From contig NZ_MUKU01000006.1 in assembly GCF_002081825.1 (NCBI RefSeq), forward strand, positions 1 through 64,000: a DNA stretch of 64,000 bases, given 5' to 3'. Made by a program: the position numbers and the translations under genes. The DNA is from Chromobacterium haemolyticum (GTDB lineage: Bacteria; Pseudomonadota; Gammaproteobacteria; Burkholderiales; Chromobacteriaceae). Every line of letters starts with the position of its first letter. Position 1 is the first letter of the stretch. Of this stretch, positions 7,756 through 22,081 are shown one piece after another. The notes under the pieces were generated by a model, which was not told where the DNA came from, did not search any database, and was given only the letters and a program-made list of their open reading frames with translations.

Positions 7756-9189
7756 TCACGCGCCGCGCTTGGCCCAGGGCAATATCAGTTGGGCGATGAC
7801 GCCGCCGTTGGCGGCGTTTTGCACGTGGAGCTTGCCGCCTTGGGCCCGTGCCAAGGTCTCGCAGAGCGGCAAACCCAGGCCCATACCGCGAGAGCGGGTG
7901 GTGAAGAAAGGCAGGAAGATCTTGGGCAGGATGGCGTCGGGAATCCCCGGGCCATTGTCCATGACTTTGAAACGATAGTTGTGCCCGTCGCTTTCGCCGC
8001 TGATCACGATGCGGCCTCCTTGTTCCTGTAACGCGTCGCAGGCGTTCTGCACCAGATTGTGCAGGATCTGTTCCAGCGCCGTGCGTTCCGCACGCGGCCA
8101 TTCATCCGGGCTTAAGTTATGCCATTCCAGAGTGATGTTTTGGTTGGCTAGTTCGGCCTGGCGTAGGAACAGTAGGGAGCTCACCAGGGCATCTGGGTCC
8201 AGCGGTGTGGTTTCCGTGGCTTTGGGATGAGCTAGCAGGCGGCTGAGCCGACTGATTAAGGCGGCGGCGCGGCGCGCTTGAGCGCCGGTGGCCAGCAGCG
8301 TGTCGCGCACGGTTTCGCGCTGAGAGGGCTCGTCCAGCGTCCGCTCCAACTGGCGGGTGTTGGCGATGATGGCGGTTAGCGGCGGGTTCAATTCCTGCGC
8401 CAACCCGGCCATCATTTCATTCAGGGTGTTGAGCCTGGCTTGAGCGGCCAGCCGGTCCTGCTGCTGCTGGCGCTGTTGCGAGGCGCGTTGGCGATGTCTG
8501 GCGTATAGGGCGACGGCAATGGCCGCGAGCAGCGCGTTCCACAGCAGGATTTCTATCCAGGGCAAGCTGTTCCAACTCAAGGCGGTGCGGCTGGATAGAC
8601 GGAAGGGTTGGCTGGCGCTGGGCAGTTTGCGATCCAGGCTCAGGTCCCAGTCATTGGCCGGCGCGCCGGCCTTGCGTTGCAGCAATTCGATGCGGTGGCC
8701 GCGCAATTGCAGGGAGATGTTTTCCAGCGGTTCGGGCAGTTCGGCTTGGACCAGCATGCGGAGCGGGTCGATCAGCAGCGCCCAGCCTTCGGGGCTTTGC
8801 AGCCAGTAGCGCTGTTGCGCGTCGAAGCCGAGGATGGTCTGGCCTTGTTGCTGGGCCTGCCACAACAAGGCCAACGGCGGGCGGAGACCGCCGGGGTCGC
8901 CATGCCATTGCTGTTGCCGCCAGTAACCAATGGCGCTGAGCTGGGGCATAGCCGTTTGCAGGCGCTTGAGCATGTCGGCCGGCAAACGGCTTTGCTCCGA
9001 GGCGGCCAGGGTGGCCAGCACCGCGTCGTGTTGCGAGGCTTTCTGGCTCAGCAGGCGCAGAGTAATAAAGGATTCCTGGCGGAAGCGCTGCTCCAATTCG
9101 CCAAACTGGCGCCAGCCCAGCCATAGGCAGCCGGCCAGGCTGAGTAATAGCCAGGCGGTGAGGGCGTAACGGCGGTCCAATGACATCAT
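7756..9189 (-). CDS. Membrane sensor histidine kinase lacking the phospho-acceptor histidine
   Basis: 477 residues. Membrane segments near residues 9-26 and 210-228 enclose a periplasmic sensor region. These are followed by a coiled-coil, a HisKA-like helix and a complete HATPase domain. The ATPase boxes are intact: NLVQNACDAL (N box), DNGPGIPD (G1), FLPFFTTR (F) and GMGLGLPLCETLA (G2). The dimerisation helix reads MMAGLAQELNPPLTAI, where DctB/FixL-type kinases have a histidine; Gln265 (CAG at 8397-8395) replaces it. No response regulator gene is adjacent. It may be a pseudokinase, a phosphatase-type partner, or act by heterodimerisation. ATG at 9189 or 9186 may be the start. Confidence 0.82.
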   Translation of the reverse strand: MMSLDRRYALTAWLLLSLAGCLWLGWRQFGELEQRFRQESFITLRLLSQKASQHDAVLATLAASEQSRLPADMLKRLQTAMPQLSAIGYWRQQQWHGDPGGLRPPLALLWQAQQQGQTILGFDAQQRYWLQSPEGWALLIDPLRMLVQAELPEPLENISLQLRGHRIELLQRKAGAPANDWDLSLDRKLPSASQPFRLSSRTALSWNSLPWIEILLWNALLAAIAVALYARHRQRASQQRQQQQDRLAAQARLNTLNEMMAGLAQELNPPLTAIIANTRQLERTLDEPSQRETVRDTLLATGAQARRAAALISRLSRLLAHPKATETTPLDPDALVSSLLFLRQAELANQNITLEWHNLSPDEWPRAERTALEQILHNLVQNACDALQEQGGRIVISGESDGHNYRFKVMDNGPGIPDAILPKIFLPFFTTRSRGMGLGLPLCETLARAQGGKLHVQNAANGGVIAQLILPWAKRGA

Positions 9190-9259
9190 GGCGGCGATTA
9201 TCGCACGCCGCCGCGAGCGCGCCAGCCTGGAGTGTTAAAGATTATTGTGTAGAAATTGT

Positions 9260-9288
9260 GCGGCGGCACATTGGCCGAGCGCCGCCGC
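9260..9288 (-). terminator. GC-rich hairpin after the decarboxylase gene
   Basis: GCGGCGGC (9260-9267) and GCCGCCGC (9281-9288) can pair around a 13-nt loop, just past the end of the minus-strand decarboxylase gene. Only short T stretches follow on the minus strand, so an intrinsic terminator is possible but weak. Confidence 0.35.
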
Positions 9289-9294
9289 CGTTCC

Positions 9295-11550
9295 TCATTT
9301 CACACAGTCGACGCAGTAGATCTTGCGGCCGTTAAGATCCGTCGCCACCAGCCCATGCACATCCGTCTCGAAACCGGGCAGCTCGCGGTTGAAGTCCTGG
9401 GCGAAGCGCAGGTAGTCGACGATGGTCTTGTTGAAACGCTCGCCGGGAATCAGCAAGGGGATGCCCGGCGGATACGGCGTCAGCAGCACCGCGGTGACGC
9501 GGCCTTCCAGCTGCTCCACCGGCACGCGTTCGATCTCGCGGTGGGCCATCTTGGCGAAGGCGTCGGCTGGGCGCATGGCCGGCTCCATTTCCGATAGATA
9601 GATCTCCGTGGTGATACGCGCCACGTCGTGCTGGCTGTAGAGAAGGTGGACGCGCTGGCACAGATCGCGCAGGCCGACACGCTCGTATTGCGGGTATTTG
9701 GCGATGAACTCCGGCATGACCCGCCACATCGGCTGGTTCTTGTCGAAGTCGTCCTTGAACTGCTGCAAGAGGGAGATCAGCGTATTCCAGCGGCCCTTGG
9801 TGATGCCGATGGTGAACATGATGAAAAAGCTGTACAAGCCGGTTTTTTCCACCACGACGCCGTGCTCGGTCAGATACTTGGTGACGATGGCGGCGGGAAT
9901 GCCCATCTCCTCGAAGCTGCCGTCCACATCCAGGCCCGGCGTCAGCACCGTGGCCTTGATCGGGTCTAGCATATTGAAGCCGTCTTCGATGCCGGCGAAG
10001 CCGTGCCAGCGTTCATTCGGGCGCAGTTGCCACTCGGCGGGGTCGCAGATGCCGTCGTCTGACAGGTCGTCCGGTCCCCAGACGCTGAACCACCAGTCGC
10101 GGCCGTACTCCTCGTCCACCTTGCGCATGGCGCGGCGGAAGTCCAGCGCCTCCACCAGCGATTCTTCCACCAGAGCCTGTCCGCCTGGCTGTTCCATCAT
10201 CGCCGCTGCCACATCGCAACTGGCGATGATGGAGTATTGCGGGCTGGTGGAAGTGTGCATCAGATAGGCCTCGTTGAACCAGGCGGTGTCCAGCTGTCGT
10301 TGCTCCGGATCTTGCACCAGAATCTGCGAGGCCTGGCTGATGCCGGCCAGCAGCTTGTGGGTGGACTGGGTAGAGAAGATCAGGCTGTCTTTGCAGCGCG
10401 GCCGGCCTTCGCCGATGGCGTGGAAGTCGCCGTAGAAATCGTGGAAGCTGGCGTGCGGCAGCCAGGCTTCGTCGAAGTGCAGGGTATCGACCTCGCCGTC
10501 CAGCAGATGCTTGATTTCCTCGACATTGTAAACAATGCCGTCGTAGGTGGACTGGGTCAGCGTCAGGATGCGCGGCTTGGCCCGCGGGTTCTTGGCCAGC
10601 GCTTCGCGGGCGAAGGGATTGGCCTGGATTTTCTTCTTGATGTTGTCGAGCTGAAATTCGGATTTCGGAATCGGGCCGATGATGCCGTAGTGGTTGCGCG
10701 TCGGCATCAGGAATACCGGGATGGCGCCGGTCATCATGATGGCGTGCAGATTGGATTTGTGGCAGTTGCGGTCCACCAGCACGATGTCTCCGGCCGCCAC
10801 GCAGCTGTGCCAGACGATTTTGTTGGAGGTGGAGGTGCCGTTGGTGACGAAGAACAGATGGTCGGCGTTGAAGATGCGCGCGGCGTTGCGTTCGGAGGCG
10901 GCGATGGGGCCGGTGTGGTCCAGCAACTGGCCCAATTCGTCCACCGCGTTGCAGACGTCGGCGCGCAGCATATTTTCGCCGAAGAACTGGTGGAACATCT
11001 GGCCCACCGGGCTCTTCAGGAAGGCGACGCCGCCGGAGTGGCCGGGGCAGTGCCAGGAGTAAGAGCCGTCGTGGGCGTAATCCACCAGCGCGCGGAAGAA
11101 CGGCGGCGCCAGGCTATCCAGATAGCTCTTGGCTTCGCGGATGATGTGGCGGGCGACGAACTCCGGCGTGTCCTCGTGCATGTGGATGAAGCCGTGCAAC
11201 TCGCGCAGGATGTCGTTGGGAATGTGGCGCGCGGTACGGGTTTCGCCGTACAGATAGACAGGGATGTCCGGGTTGCGGCGGCGGATTTCCGCGACGAAGC
11301 CGTAGAGCTTGCCCAGCGCTTCCTGCGCCGCGTCTTCGGTGTGGAATTCCTCGTCGTCTATCGACAGGATGAAGCCGGCTGCGCGGCTTTGTTGCTGGGC
11401 GAAGGAAGTCAGATCGCCGTAGCTGGTGTAGCCGATCACGCTCATGCCTTCCGCCTCCATGGCGGCGGCGAGTTCGCGGATGCCGGAGCCGCTGGTGTTT
11501 TCCGAGCGGAAGTCCTCGTCGATGATTACGATGGGGAAATGAAAACGCAT
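9295..11550 (-). CDS. Arginine/lysine/ornithine decarboxylase (fold-type I, AdiA/LdcC-like)
   Basis: 751-residue PLP enzyme that decarboxylates a basic amino acid to its amine, for acid resistance or polyamine supply. Domain order is N-terminal wing (1-130), PLP-binding aspartate-aminotransferase fold, and C-terminal Orn/Arg/Lys decarboxylase domain. The PLP lysine lies in STQSTHKLLAGISQAS (Lys399); LHFDEAW supplies the conserved aspartate. Length is closest to biodegradative arginine decarboxylase (about 755), but the GFETDVHG end recalls lysine decarboxylase, so substrate is undecided. The ATG at 11550 is chosen because it follows AAGGA and matches family starts. The frame remains open upstream to an ATG at 11796, giving an arginine-rich extension that looks non-coding. 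Confidence 0.9.
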   Translation of the reverse strand: MRFHFPIVIIDEDFRSENTSGSGIRELAAAMEAEGMSVIGYTSYGDLTSFAQQQSRAAGFILSIDDEEFHTEDAAQEALGKLYGFVAEIRRRNPDIPVYLYGETRTARHIPNDILRELHGFIHMHEDTPEFVARHIIREAKSYLDSLAPPFFRALVDYAHDGSYSWHCPGHSGGVAFLKSPVGQMFHQFFGENMLRADVCNAVDELGQLLDHTGPIAASERNAARIFNADHLFFVTNGTSTSNKIVWHSCVAAGDIVLVDRNCHKSNLHAIMMTGAIPVFLMPTRNHYGIIGPIPKSEFQLDNIKKKIQANPFAREALAKNPRAKPRILTLTQSTYDGIVYNVEEIKHLLDGEVDTLHFDEAWLPHASFHDFYGDFHAIGEGRPRCKDSLIFSTQSTHKLLAGISQASQILVQDPEQRQLDTAWFNEAYLMHTSTSPQYSIIASCDVAAAMMEQPGGQALVEESLVEALDFRRAMRKVDEEYGRDWWFSVWGPDDLSDDGICDPAEWQLRPNERWHGFAGIEDGFNMLDPIKATVLTPGLDVDGSFEEMGIPAAIVTKYLTEHGVVVEKTGLYSFFIMFTIGITKGRWNTLISLLQQFKDDFDKNQPMWRVMPEFIAKYPQYERVGLRDLCQRVHLLYSQHDVARITTEIYLSEMEPAMRPADAFAKMAHREIERVPVEQLEGRVTAVLLTPYPPGIPLLIPGERFNKTIVDYLRFAQDFNRELPGFETDVHGLVATDLNGRKIYCVDCVK

Positions 11551-11864
11551 ACCTGAGTCCTTGGTTGCTTTAACTCGGACACGCGCGGCGGGCGGGACGC
11601 GGGGAGGCCGCCGGTTCGCCCTAGGGCGGGGCCGGAGCCGCGGGCACCTGTAACCCTTTGCGGTGTCACTCGGTGCGCGTTGGGGCGCAGTTCTGTACGC
11701 ACGGGCAGACCGGGGTCCGCCGCCGCCATGGAGGCTGGCCTTGAGGCGCGAATAAAAACAGGGCGCTTTGCGCCGCGGTCCGTAGTTGGCGCGCATCTCG
11801 ATTCAGTCTGCGCGCGCTTCACGTCTGCCGGCCTGGAGAACATCCCAAGAAAGCGCGCATTTTA
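11551..11864 (-). promoter_or_regulatory. Long GC-rich 5' leader of the decarboxylase gene
   Basis: About 300 bp without a convincing gene separate a -10-like TAAAAT (minus strand, 11864-11859) from the decarboxylase start. The segment is very GC-rich and can form several stems. An in-frame reading path from ATG 11796 encodes an Arg/Lys-rich stretch (RANYGPRRKAPC) without a stop before the gene. Such a leader suggests post-initiation control, but no known riboswitch class is recognised. The rest of the gap, 11865-11987, holds nothing I can assign. Confidence 0.35.
11753..11774 (-). terminator. Possible attenuator in the decarboxylase leader
   Basis: On the minus strand a GGCGC-AAA-GCGCC hairpin (11774-11762) is followed by CTGTTTTTATT. 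This is a small intrinsic-terminator-like structure about 200 bases before the decarboxylase start. The stem is only 5 bp, so efficiency would be modest. Arg and Lys codons (CGG CGC AAA) of the overlapping reading path fall in the hairpin. Confidence 0.35.
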
Positions 11865-11987
11865 GACCTTTTGCTTGTCATGTTGTTGCGCAGCAAAAAC
11901 TTTTCCGAGAAAAAAGCGACTGGCGACGGTCAGGCGCGGTGCGGCGGGGTTCTCCTGAAGACGTCGCCATAGGTCAAAGAGTTGTTT

Positions 11988-13508
11988 TTAATCGCATTTG
12001 TCCTGAGGCGCGCCATCTTGAGCGCTTGCCGGCGCGGCCGGCGGCGGCTGTTGTTTTTTGCCACGCCTTGCCCAGTACAAACCCAGGGCCTTGGCGACGA
12101 TGGCCCCGCCGCTGAGCAGCAGCAGAAAGAGCAAAGGCGCCGCCACCAGCCAGGGGAAGAAAGCGATCAGGCCGGCGAAGATCAGCAGGGCCATGCCTAT
12201 GGTCAGGAAGGCGGACGCTTCGCTGGCGTCGACACTGCGGGTGCCGCGCACCACCACGCCCAGCGCATCGCCAATCCGGGCTGCTTGTCGCGCGGCGGCG
12301 CTGGCGCCGCTGAGGGCGGCGGTATGCGGAGGCAGCAGCAGGCCGTGATAGTCTTTGGGGCGCGGCTTGGTCAAAGTCGGCCGACGGCGTTGCCCGGCCA
12401 GAATCACTTCGGTGGCGTGGTCCAGATCCTGCAGGAACCGCTCGGCCAGCTTTTCCGCCAAGGCCTGGTCCTCCACCGCCACGTCCAGTTCGCGGTTGGC
12501 CAGCCAACTGGAGAGGTTGAGATTGGTGGAGCCGATGCGCGCCCAGCGTCCGTCCGCCACGGCGGTTTTGGCGTGGATCATCGGGCCGTCCCATTCGAAA
12601 ACGCGAACGCCGGCTTCCAGCAGAGGGCGGTATTGGGTGCGCGACACGGTGGCGATCCAGCCGATGTCGCTGGAGCGAGGCACCAGCAAGCGGACGTCGA
12701 CGCCGTCGCGTGCGGCCTGTTTCAGCGCGGTCAGATACATGCTGGTGCCCATGAAGTAGGCGTCGGTCAGCCACAAGGTGCGCCGGGCGAAGCAGGCGAT
12801 CAGCAAATCCAGCCGCATCATTTGCGCGGTGGCGGGCGTGGTGGCGATCAGGCGCGCCGCCACCGCGCCGCAGTTCTCCGGCGGCGGCGGAGTTATCCAT
12901 TCCGCGGGCAACGGGCCGCCGCAGCTGGCCCAGCTGTCGGCGAAGGCCGCCAGCGCGTCGGCCGCCAGCGGCCCGCTGAATTTGACGCCGGTATCACGCC
13001 AGGGCTCTTGGCCGCGCTCCGGGCGACCTTCCCAACTGGAACTGATGCACAAGCCGGACACGAAGACGGTTCGGCGATCGATCACGATCAGTTTGCGGTG
13101 ATTGCGGCCCAGCATGCTGAGGCCAGCGGTCAGCGATGGCGGGTTGTAGGCGCGCAGCTCCGCTCCCGCGGCCTGCAAAGGTTTGAAGAAACTACCCAGA
13201 TGCGTTTTCCAGCTGCCCAGCCAGTCGTAAAGCACGCAGACCTTCATTCCGGCGCGCGCGCGTTCGATCAGTAGATCCCGGATTCGCAGGCCAAACGCGT
13301 CGTTGGCGAAGATGTACATTTCTATGAACACCGATTCCCGGCTGTCGGCGATGGCTTGCTCCCAAGCCGGGAAGTTTTCCACGCTGTCGTAGAGTAGTTC
13401 CAAGTGATTGCCGCCCACCAGAGGGGCGCCGGCGGAGCGGGAAAACGCCTGCTCGGCTAGGTGTCGGATCAGCTCCTGATTGGCAGGGTGGGGGGACAGA
13501 ATGGGCAT
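11988..13508 (-). CDS. Phospholipase D-type cardiolipin synthase
   Basis: 506-residue protein with two HKD catalytic motifs: NHRKLIVID (His137, Lys139) and IHAKTAVAD (His312, Lys314), each followed by the conserved Gly/Ser-containing stretch (FVSG; RIGSTN). This is the bacterial ClsA/ClsB transphosphatidylase family, which condenses phosphatidyl groups to cardiolipin at the inner membrane. There is no N-terminal membrane anchor; hydrophobic segments occur instead in the C-terminal 90 residues (around 415-475). That arrangement is closer to ClsB-like proteins with an added membrane tail. It is transcribed alone, divergent from gltB. The start ATG is the first in frame. Confidence 0.85.
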   Translation of the reverse strand: MPILSPHPANQELIRHLAEQAFSRSAGAPLVGGNHLELLYDSVENFPAWEQAIADSRESVFIEMYIFANDAFGLRIRDLLIERARAGMKVCVLYDWLGSWKTHLGSFFKPLQAAGAELRAYNPPSLTAGLSMLGRNHRKLIVIDRRTVFVSGLCISSSWEGRPERGQEPWRDTGVKFSGPLAADALAAFADSWASCGGPLPAEWITPPPPENCGAVAARLIATTPATAQMMRLDLLIACFARRTLWLTDAYFMGTSMYLTALKQAARDGVDVRLLVPRSSDIGWIATVSRTQYRPLLEAGVRVFEWDGPMIHAKTAVADGRWARIGSTNLNLSSWLANRELDVAVEDQALAEKLAERFLQDLDHATEVILAGQRRRPTLTKPRPKDYHGLLLPPHTAALSGASAAARQAARIGDALGVVVRGTRSVDASEASAFLTIGMALLIFAGLIAFFPWLVAAPLLFLLLLSGGAIVAKALGLYWARRGKKQQPPPAAPASAQDGAPQDKCD

Positions 13509-13569
13509 TATTTTTGGCTATTGTTTGACAATATACTTAATTTGATTGAAATGGCCATTTTGGATGTCC

Positions 13570-13598
13570 TTGACAAGGTGGCTTGACAGTCGTTTTAT
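13570..13598 (+). promoter_or_regulatory. Candidate sigma-70 promoter for gltBD
   Basis: TTGACA at 13570-13575 and TTTTAT at 13593-13598 are separated by 17 bp in an AT-rich stretch upstream of gltB. Transcription from here would give a leader of roughly 185 nt. The -35 is consensus; the -10 matches 4 of 6. Confidence 0.4.
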
Positions 13599-13644
13599 TG
13601 AACGTTCGCGTCACAAAATAACAATTAATCCGTAGCGAAAATAC

Positions 13645-13666
13645 GATTTTTCGACATCGAAAAATC
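13645..13666. promoter_or_regulatory. Perfect 10-bp palindrome upstream of gltB
   Basis: GATTTTTCGA and TCGAAAAATC are exact inverted repeats separated by CA. The site is downstream of the candidate promoter and 124 bp before the gltB start. It looks like an operator for a dimeric regulator. A weak AT-rich transcript hairpin is the alternative. Confidence 0.4.
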
Positions 13667-13790
13667 AAAAAAACATCTGTAACATGATGATTTTTATCGT
13701 CTAATGCGGTGCACAAAAACCGGTTGCAGGGTCAAGCTCCTTGCCCTTAGAATCGAAACATTCGTTTCACATTATAAGCAGGACAAAGCT

Positions 13791-19750
<5,960 letters not shown>

Positions 19751-19756
19751 GAGTGA

Positions 19757-19775
19757 GGTCCGGCTTTGCCGGACC
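19757..19775 (+). terminator. Hairpin after gltD
   Basis: GGTCCGGC and GCCGGACC form a perfect 8-bp stem with a TTT loop, starting 7 bp after the gltD stop codon. No T run follows, so it may be a weak terminator or an mRNA-stabilising hairpin. Confidence 0.45.
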
Positions 19776-19886
19776 AGCCATCTCGCGGCAAGACATTGCG
19801 CAAGGAAGTGAGGTCGGCTTATTCATTGAGTGAAATCCGGTCGGCCCGCGGAAACGCTATTTAAGCTGTCTCGCGAGAAGGATCGC

Positions 19887-19917
19887 TTACTGCGAGCAGC
19901 TAATTTTTCTGTATAAA
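19887..19917 (+). promoter_or_regulatory. Candidate promoter for the nonulosonate/O-antigen locus
   Basis: A good -10-like TATAAA (19912-19917) lies 22 bp before the first gene of the polysaccharide locus. The nearest -35-like hexamer, TTACTG (19887-19892), is poor and spaced 19 bp away. No ops/JUMPStart-type element was seen in 19751-19939. Confidence 0.3.
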
Positions 19918-19939
19918 ATATCTACTCGCGTGGTGTTTG

Positions 19940-20920
19940 ATGAAAACTGTTCTTGTTACCGGTGCAGATGGTTTTATTGGTTCCCATCTGACCGAGATGC
20001 TCGTGAAGCAGGGGTATAAGGTTAAGGCTTTATCGCAATACAATTCGTTCAATTACTGGGGCTGGCTGGAGGATGTAGATTGCCTTTCAGAAATTGAGGT
20101 GCTGAATGGCGATGTTCGTGATCCGCATTATTGTAAGCATATTACCAAGGAGGTGGATACGGTGTTCCATCTTGCTGCGCTGATTGCTATTCCTTACTCT
20201 TATGTAGCTCCTGACAGCTATGTGGATACCAACATCAAAGGCACGTTGAATATTTGTCAAGCAGCGTTGGATAACGGTGTTAGCCGAGTCATTCATACCT
20301 CGACCAGCGAGGTATACGGCACTGCGCGTTATGTGCCTATTGATGAAAATCACCCGCTACAACCTCAGTCGCCTTACAGCGCTTCGAAAATCGGTGCAGA
20401 TGCGATGGCGATGAGTTTCTATAATGCTTTCGATTTGCAGCTAACTATCGCCCGTCCATTTAACACCTATGGCCCCCGGCAATCTGCTCGGGCGGTAATA
20501 CCAACAATCATTAGCCAGATCGCTAGTGGTAAAAAGCAGATCCAGCTTGGGGATGTTACTCCTACCCGTGATTTTAATTATGTCGCAGACACTTGCCGTG
20601 GATTTATAGAGCTTGCGAATTGTGATAAGGCTATTGGCGAAACGATAAATATCGGTTCTAATTATGAGATATCGATAGGTGATACTCTTAAATTGATTCG
20701 CGAGCTGATGGGGAGTGATGTGGAATTTCTGGCTGATGAGCAACGTATTCGACCAGAAAAGTCGGAGGTTTTCCGCTTGTGGTGTGATAATGCAAAGATT
20801 CATGCCATGACGGGATTTGTGCCAAGCTATGATATTCGATCAGGACTGAAATCTACCATCGATTGGTTTGTCAATCCAGACAATCTGCGGAAGTATAAAA
20901 TCGATATTTACAACGTATGA
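19940..20920 (+). CDS. legB: Nucleotide-sugar 4,6-dehydratase, LegB type
   Basis: 326-residue extended SDR. TGADGFIGSH near the N terminus binds NAD, STSEVYG supplies the catalytic Ser/Thr-rich segment, and SPYSASKIGADAMA holds the YxxxK pair. The sequence is typical of the LegB group, which in Campylobacter acts on GDP-GlcNAc to give the 4-keto-6-deoxy sugar that starts legionaminic acid synthesis. The PtmE-like guanylyltransferase in the same operon supports a GDP-linked substrate; this is inference. The ATG at 19940 is preferred to an immediately preceding TTG. legC follows after 7 bp. Confidence 0.85.
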   Translation: MKTVLVTGADGFIGSHLTEMLVKQGYKVKALSQYNSFNYWGWLEDVDCLSEIEVLNGDVRDPHYCKHITKEVDTVFHLAALIAIPYSYVAPDSYVDTNIKGTLNICQAALDNGVSRVIHTSTSEVYGTARYVPIDENHPLQPQSPYSASKIGADAMAMSFYNAFDLQLTIARPFNTYGPRQSARAVIPTIISQIASGKKQIQLGDVTPTRDFNYVADTCRGFIELANCDKAIGETINIGSNYEISIGDTLKLIRELMGSDVEFLADEQRIRPEKSEVFRLWCDNAKIHAMTGFVPSYDIRSGLKSTIDWFVNPDNLRKYKIDIYNV

Positions 20921-20927
20921 GGTAGTT

Positions 20928-22070
20928 ATGATTGATGATCTTATTTGCTTTGTGCGCGATCAGTATCGTACTAAGGATTTCATACCACTTCATGCGCCAA
21001 TCTTTCGCGGTAGAGAGCGCGAGATGGTTCTCGATACCATTGAATCCACTTTTGTCTCCAGTGTCGGTGCCTATGTAGATCGATTTGAGATGGATATGGC
21101 CAGTTTCACGGGGAGTCCGCGAGCCGTTGCAGTAGTAAATGGGACTGCTGGATTGCATACTGCGCTTAAATTGGCAGGTGTATCGCAGGGGGATCTAGTT
21201 GTAACTCAATCTTTGACATTCGTGGCTACCTGTAATGCAATTGCTTACTGTGGAGCTGACGCATTATTTGTTGATGTTGACAAAGATACGTTAGGCATGT
21301 CTCCGACAGCCTTGGAAGCTTGGCTGTCGGAACATGCATTTATAGATGATGAGGGCAATTGTAGAACACGCGAAGGGCATCGTAGAATTAAATCGTGTAT
21401 TCCGATGCATACCTTTGGCCATCCTGTCGATTTGGATGCTTTAATTATTGTTTGTAAGCGCTGGAATCTCTTTCTTATTGAAGATGCTGCAGAGTCATTA
21501 GGTAGTTATTACAAAAATCAGCATACTGGTACGCTTGGTCAGATTGGTGTGTTGAGTTTTAATGGAAATAAAATCATGACTACCGGCGGCGGTGGCATGT
21601 TACTTACGAATGATATATTTGGAAAAAAAGCCAAGCATCTAACTACTACTGCGAAAATTCCACATCCATATGAGTTTTTTCATGATGAGATAGGGTATAA
21701 CTATCGGCTGCCTAACCTTAATGCTGCTCTTGGCTGTGCGCAATTAGAGCAGTTGCCATTTTTTCTGAAAGCAAAGCGTGAATTAGCTTCGAGATATATT
21801 GATTTTTTCCGCGGGATTGGTTTGCAGCCGATTGTTGAGCCCGAGGGATGTTGTTCAAATTACTGGCTTAATGGAGTGATTTGTTCAGACATTGAACAGA
21901 GAAATGTACTACTCAAGGCGACCAATGATGCTGGGGTTATGACGAGACCAATTTGGATGCTGATGAATCGGCTTCCGCAATTTGAAAGTACAATTATGGG
22001 TCCGTTGCCAAATTCTGAATGGTTGGCAGAGCGAGTGGTAAATTTACCTAGCAGTGTACCTCAATATTAA
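20928..22070 (+). CDS. legC: Nucleotide-sugar aminotransferase, LegC type
   Basis: 380-residue DegT/DnrJ/EryC1-family PLP aminotransferase that would place an amino group at C4 of the LegB product. The PLP-binding aspartate is in LIEDAAESLGS (Asp186) and the Schiff-base lysine in SFNGNKIMTTGGGG (Lys215). The N terminus FIPLHAPIFRGRE and the region around HTFGHPVDLD are characteristic of the LegC subgroup found beside LegB. The ATG at 20928 has GAGG just upstream, overlapping the legB stop. The gene is low in GC and in operon with its neighbours. Confidence 0.87.
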   Translation: MIDDLICFVRDQYRTKDFIPLHAPIFRGREREMVLDTIESTFVSSVGAYVDRFEMDMASFTGSPRAVAVVNGTAGLHTALKLAGVSQGDLVVTQSLTFVATCNAIAYCGADALFVDVDKDTLGMSPTALEAWLSEHAFIDDEGNCRTREGHRRIKSCIPMHTFGHPVDLDALIIVCKRWNLFLIEDAAESLGSYYKNQHTGTLGQIGVLSFNGNKIMTTGGGGMLLTNDIFGKKAKHLTTTAKIPHPYEFFHDEIGYNYRLPNLNAALGCAQLEQLPFFLKAKRELASRYIDFFRGIGLQPIVEPEGCCSNYWLNGVICSDIEQRNVLLKATNDAGVMTRPIWMLMNRLPQFESTIMGPLPNSEWLAERVVNLPSSVPQY

Positions 22071-22081
22071 GGAAAAATTAA

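Noticed and set aside
10237-11556. A 439-codon plus-strand frame opposite the decarboxylase
   Set aside because: Composition (Val/Gly/Ala/Asp-rich, no domains) shows it is the complement of the decarboxylase reading frame.
11550-11796. 82-residue N-terminal extension of the decarboxylase
   Set aside because: It is Arg/Pro-rich, unlike any family N terminus, has no good ribosome binding site, and the internal ATG at 11550 fits family length.
11526-11843. 105-codon minus-strand frame in the decarboxylase leader
   Set aside because: It overlaps the decarboxylase start, has no recognisable features, and is explained by the high GC content of the leader.
19751-19939. An ops/JUMPStart element upstream of the polysaccharide locus
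   Set aside because: The GGCGGTAG-type core was not found between gltD and legB.
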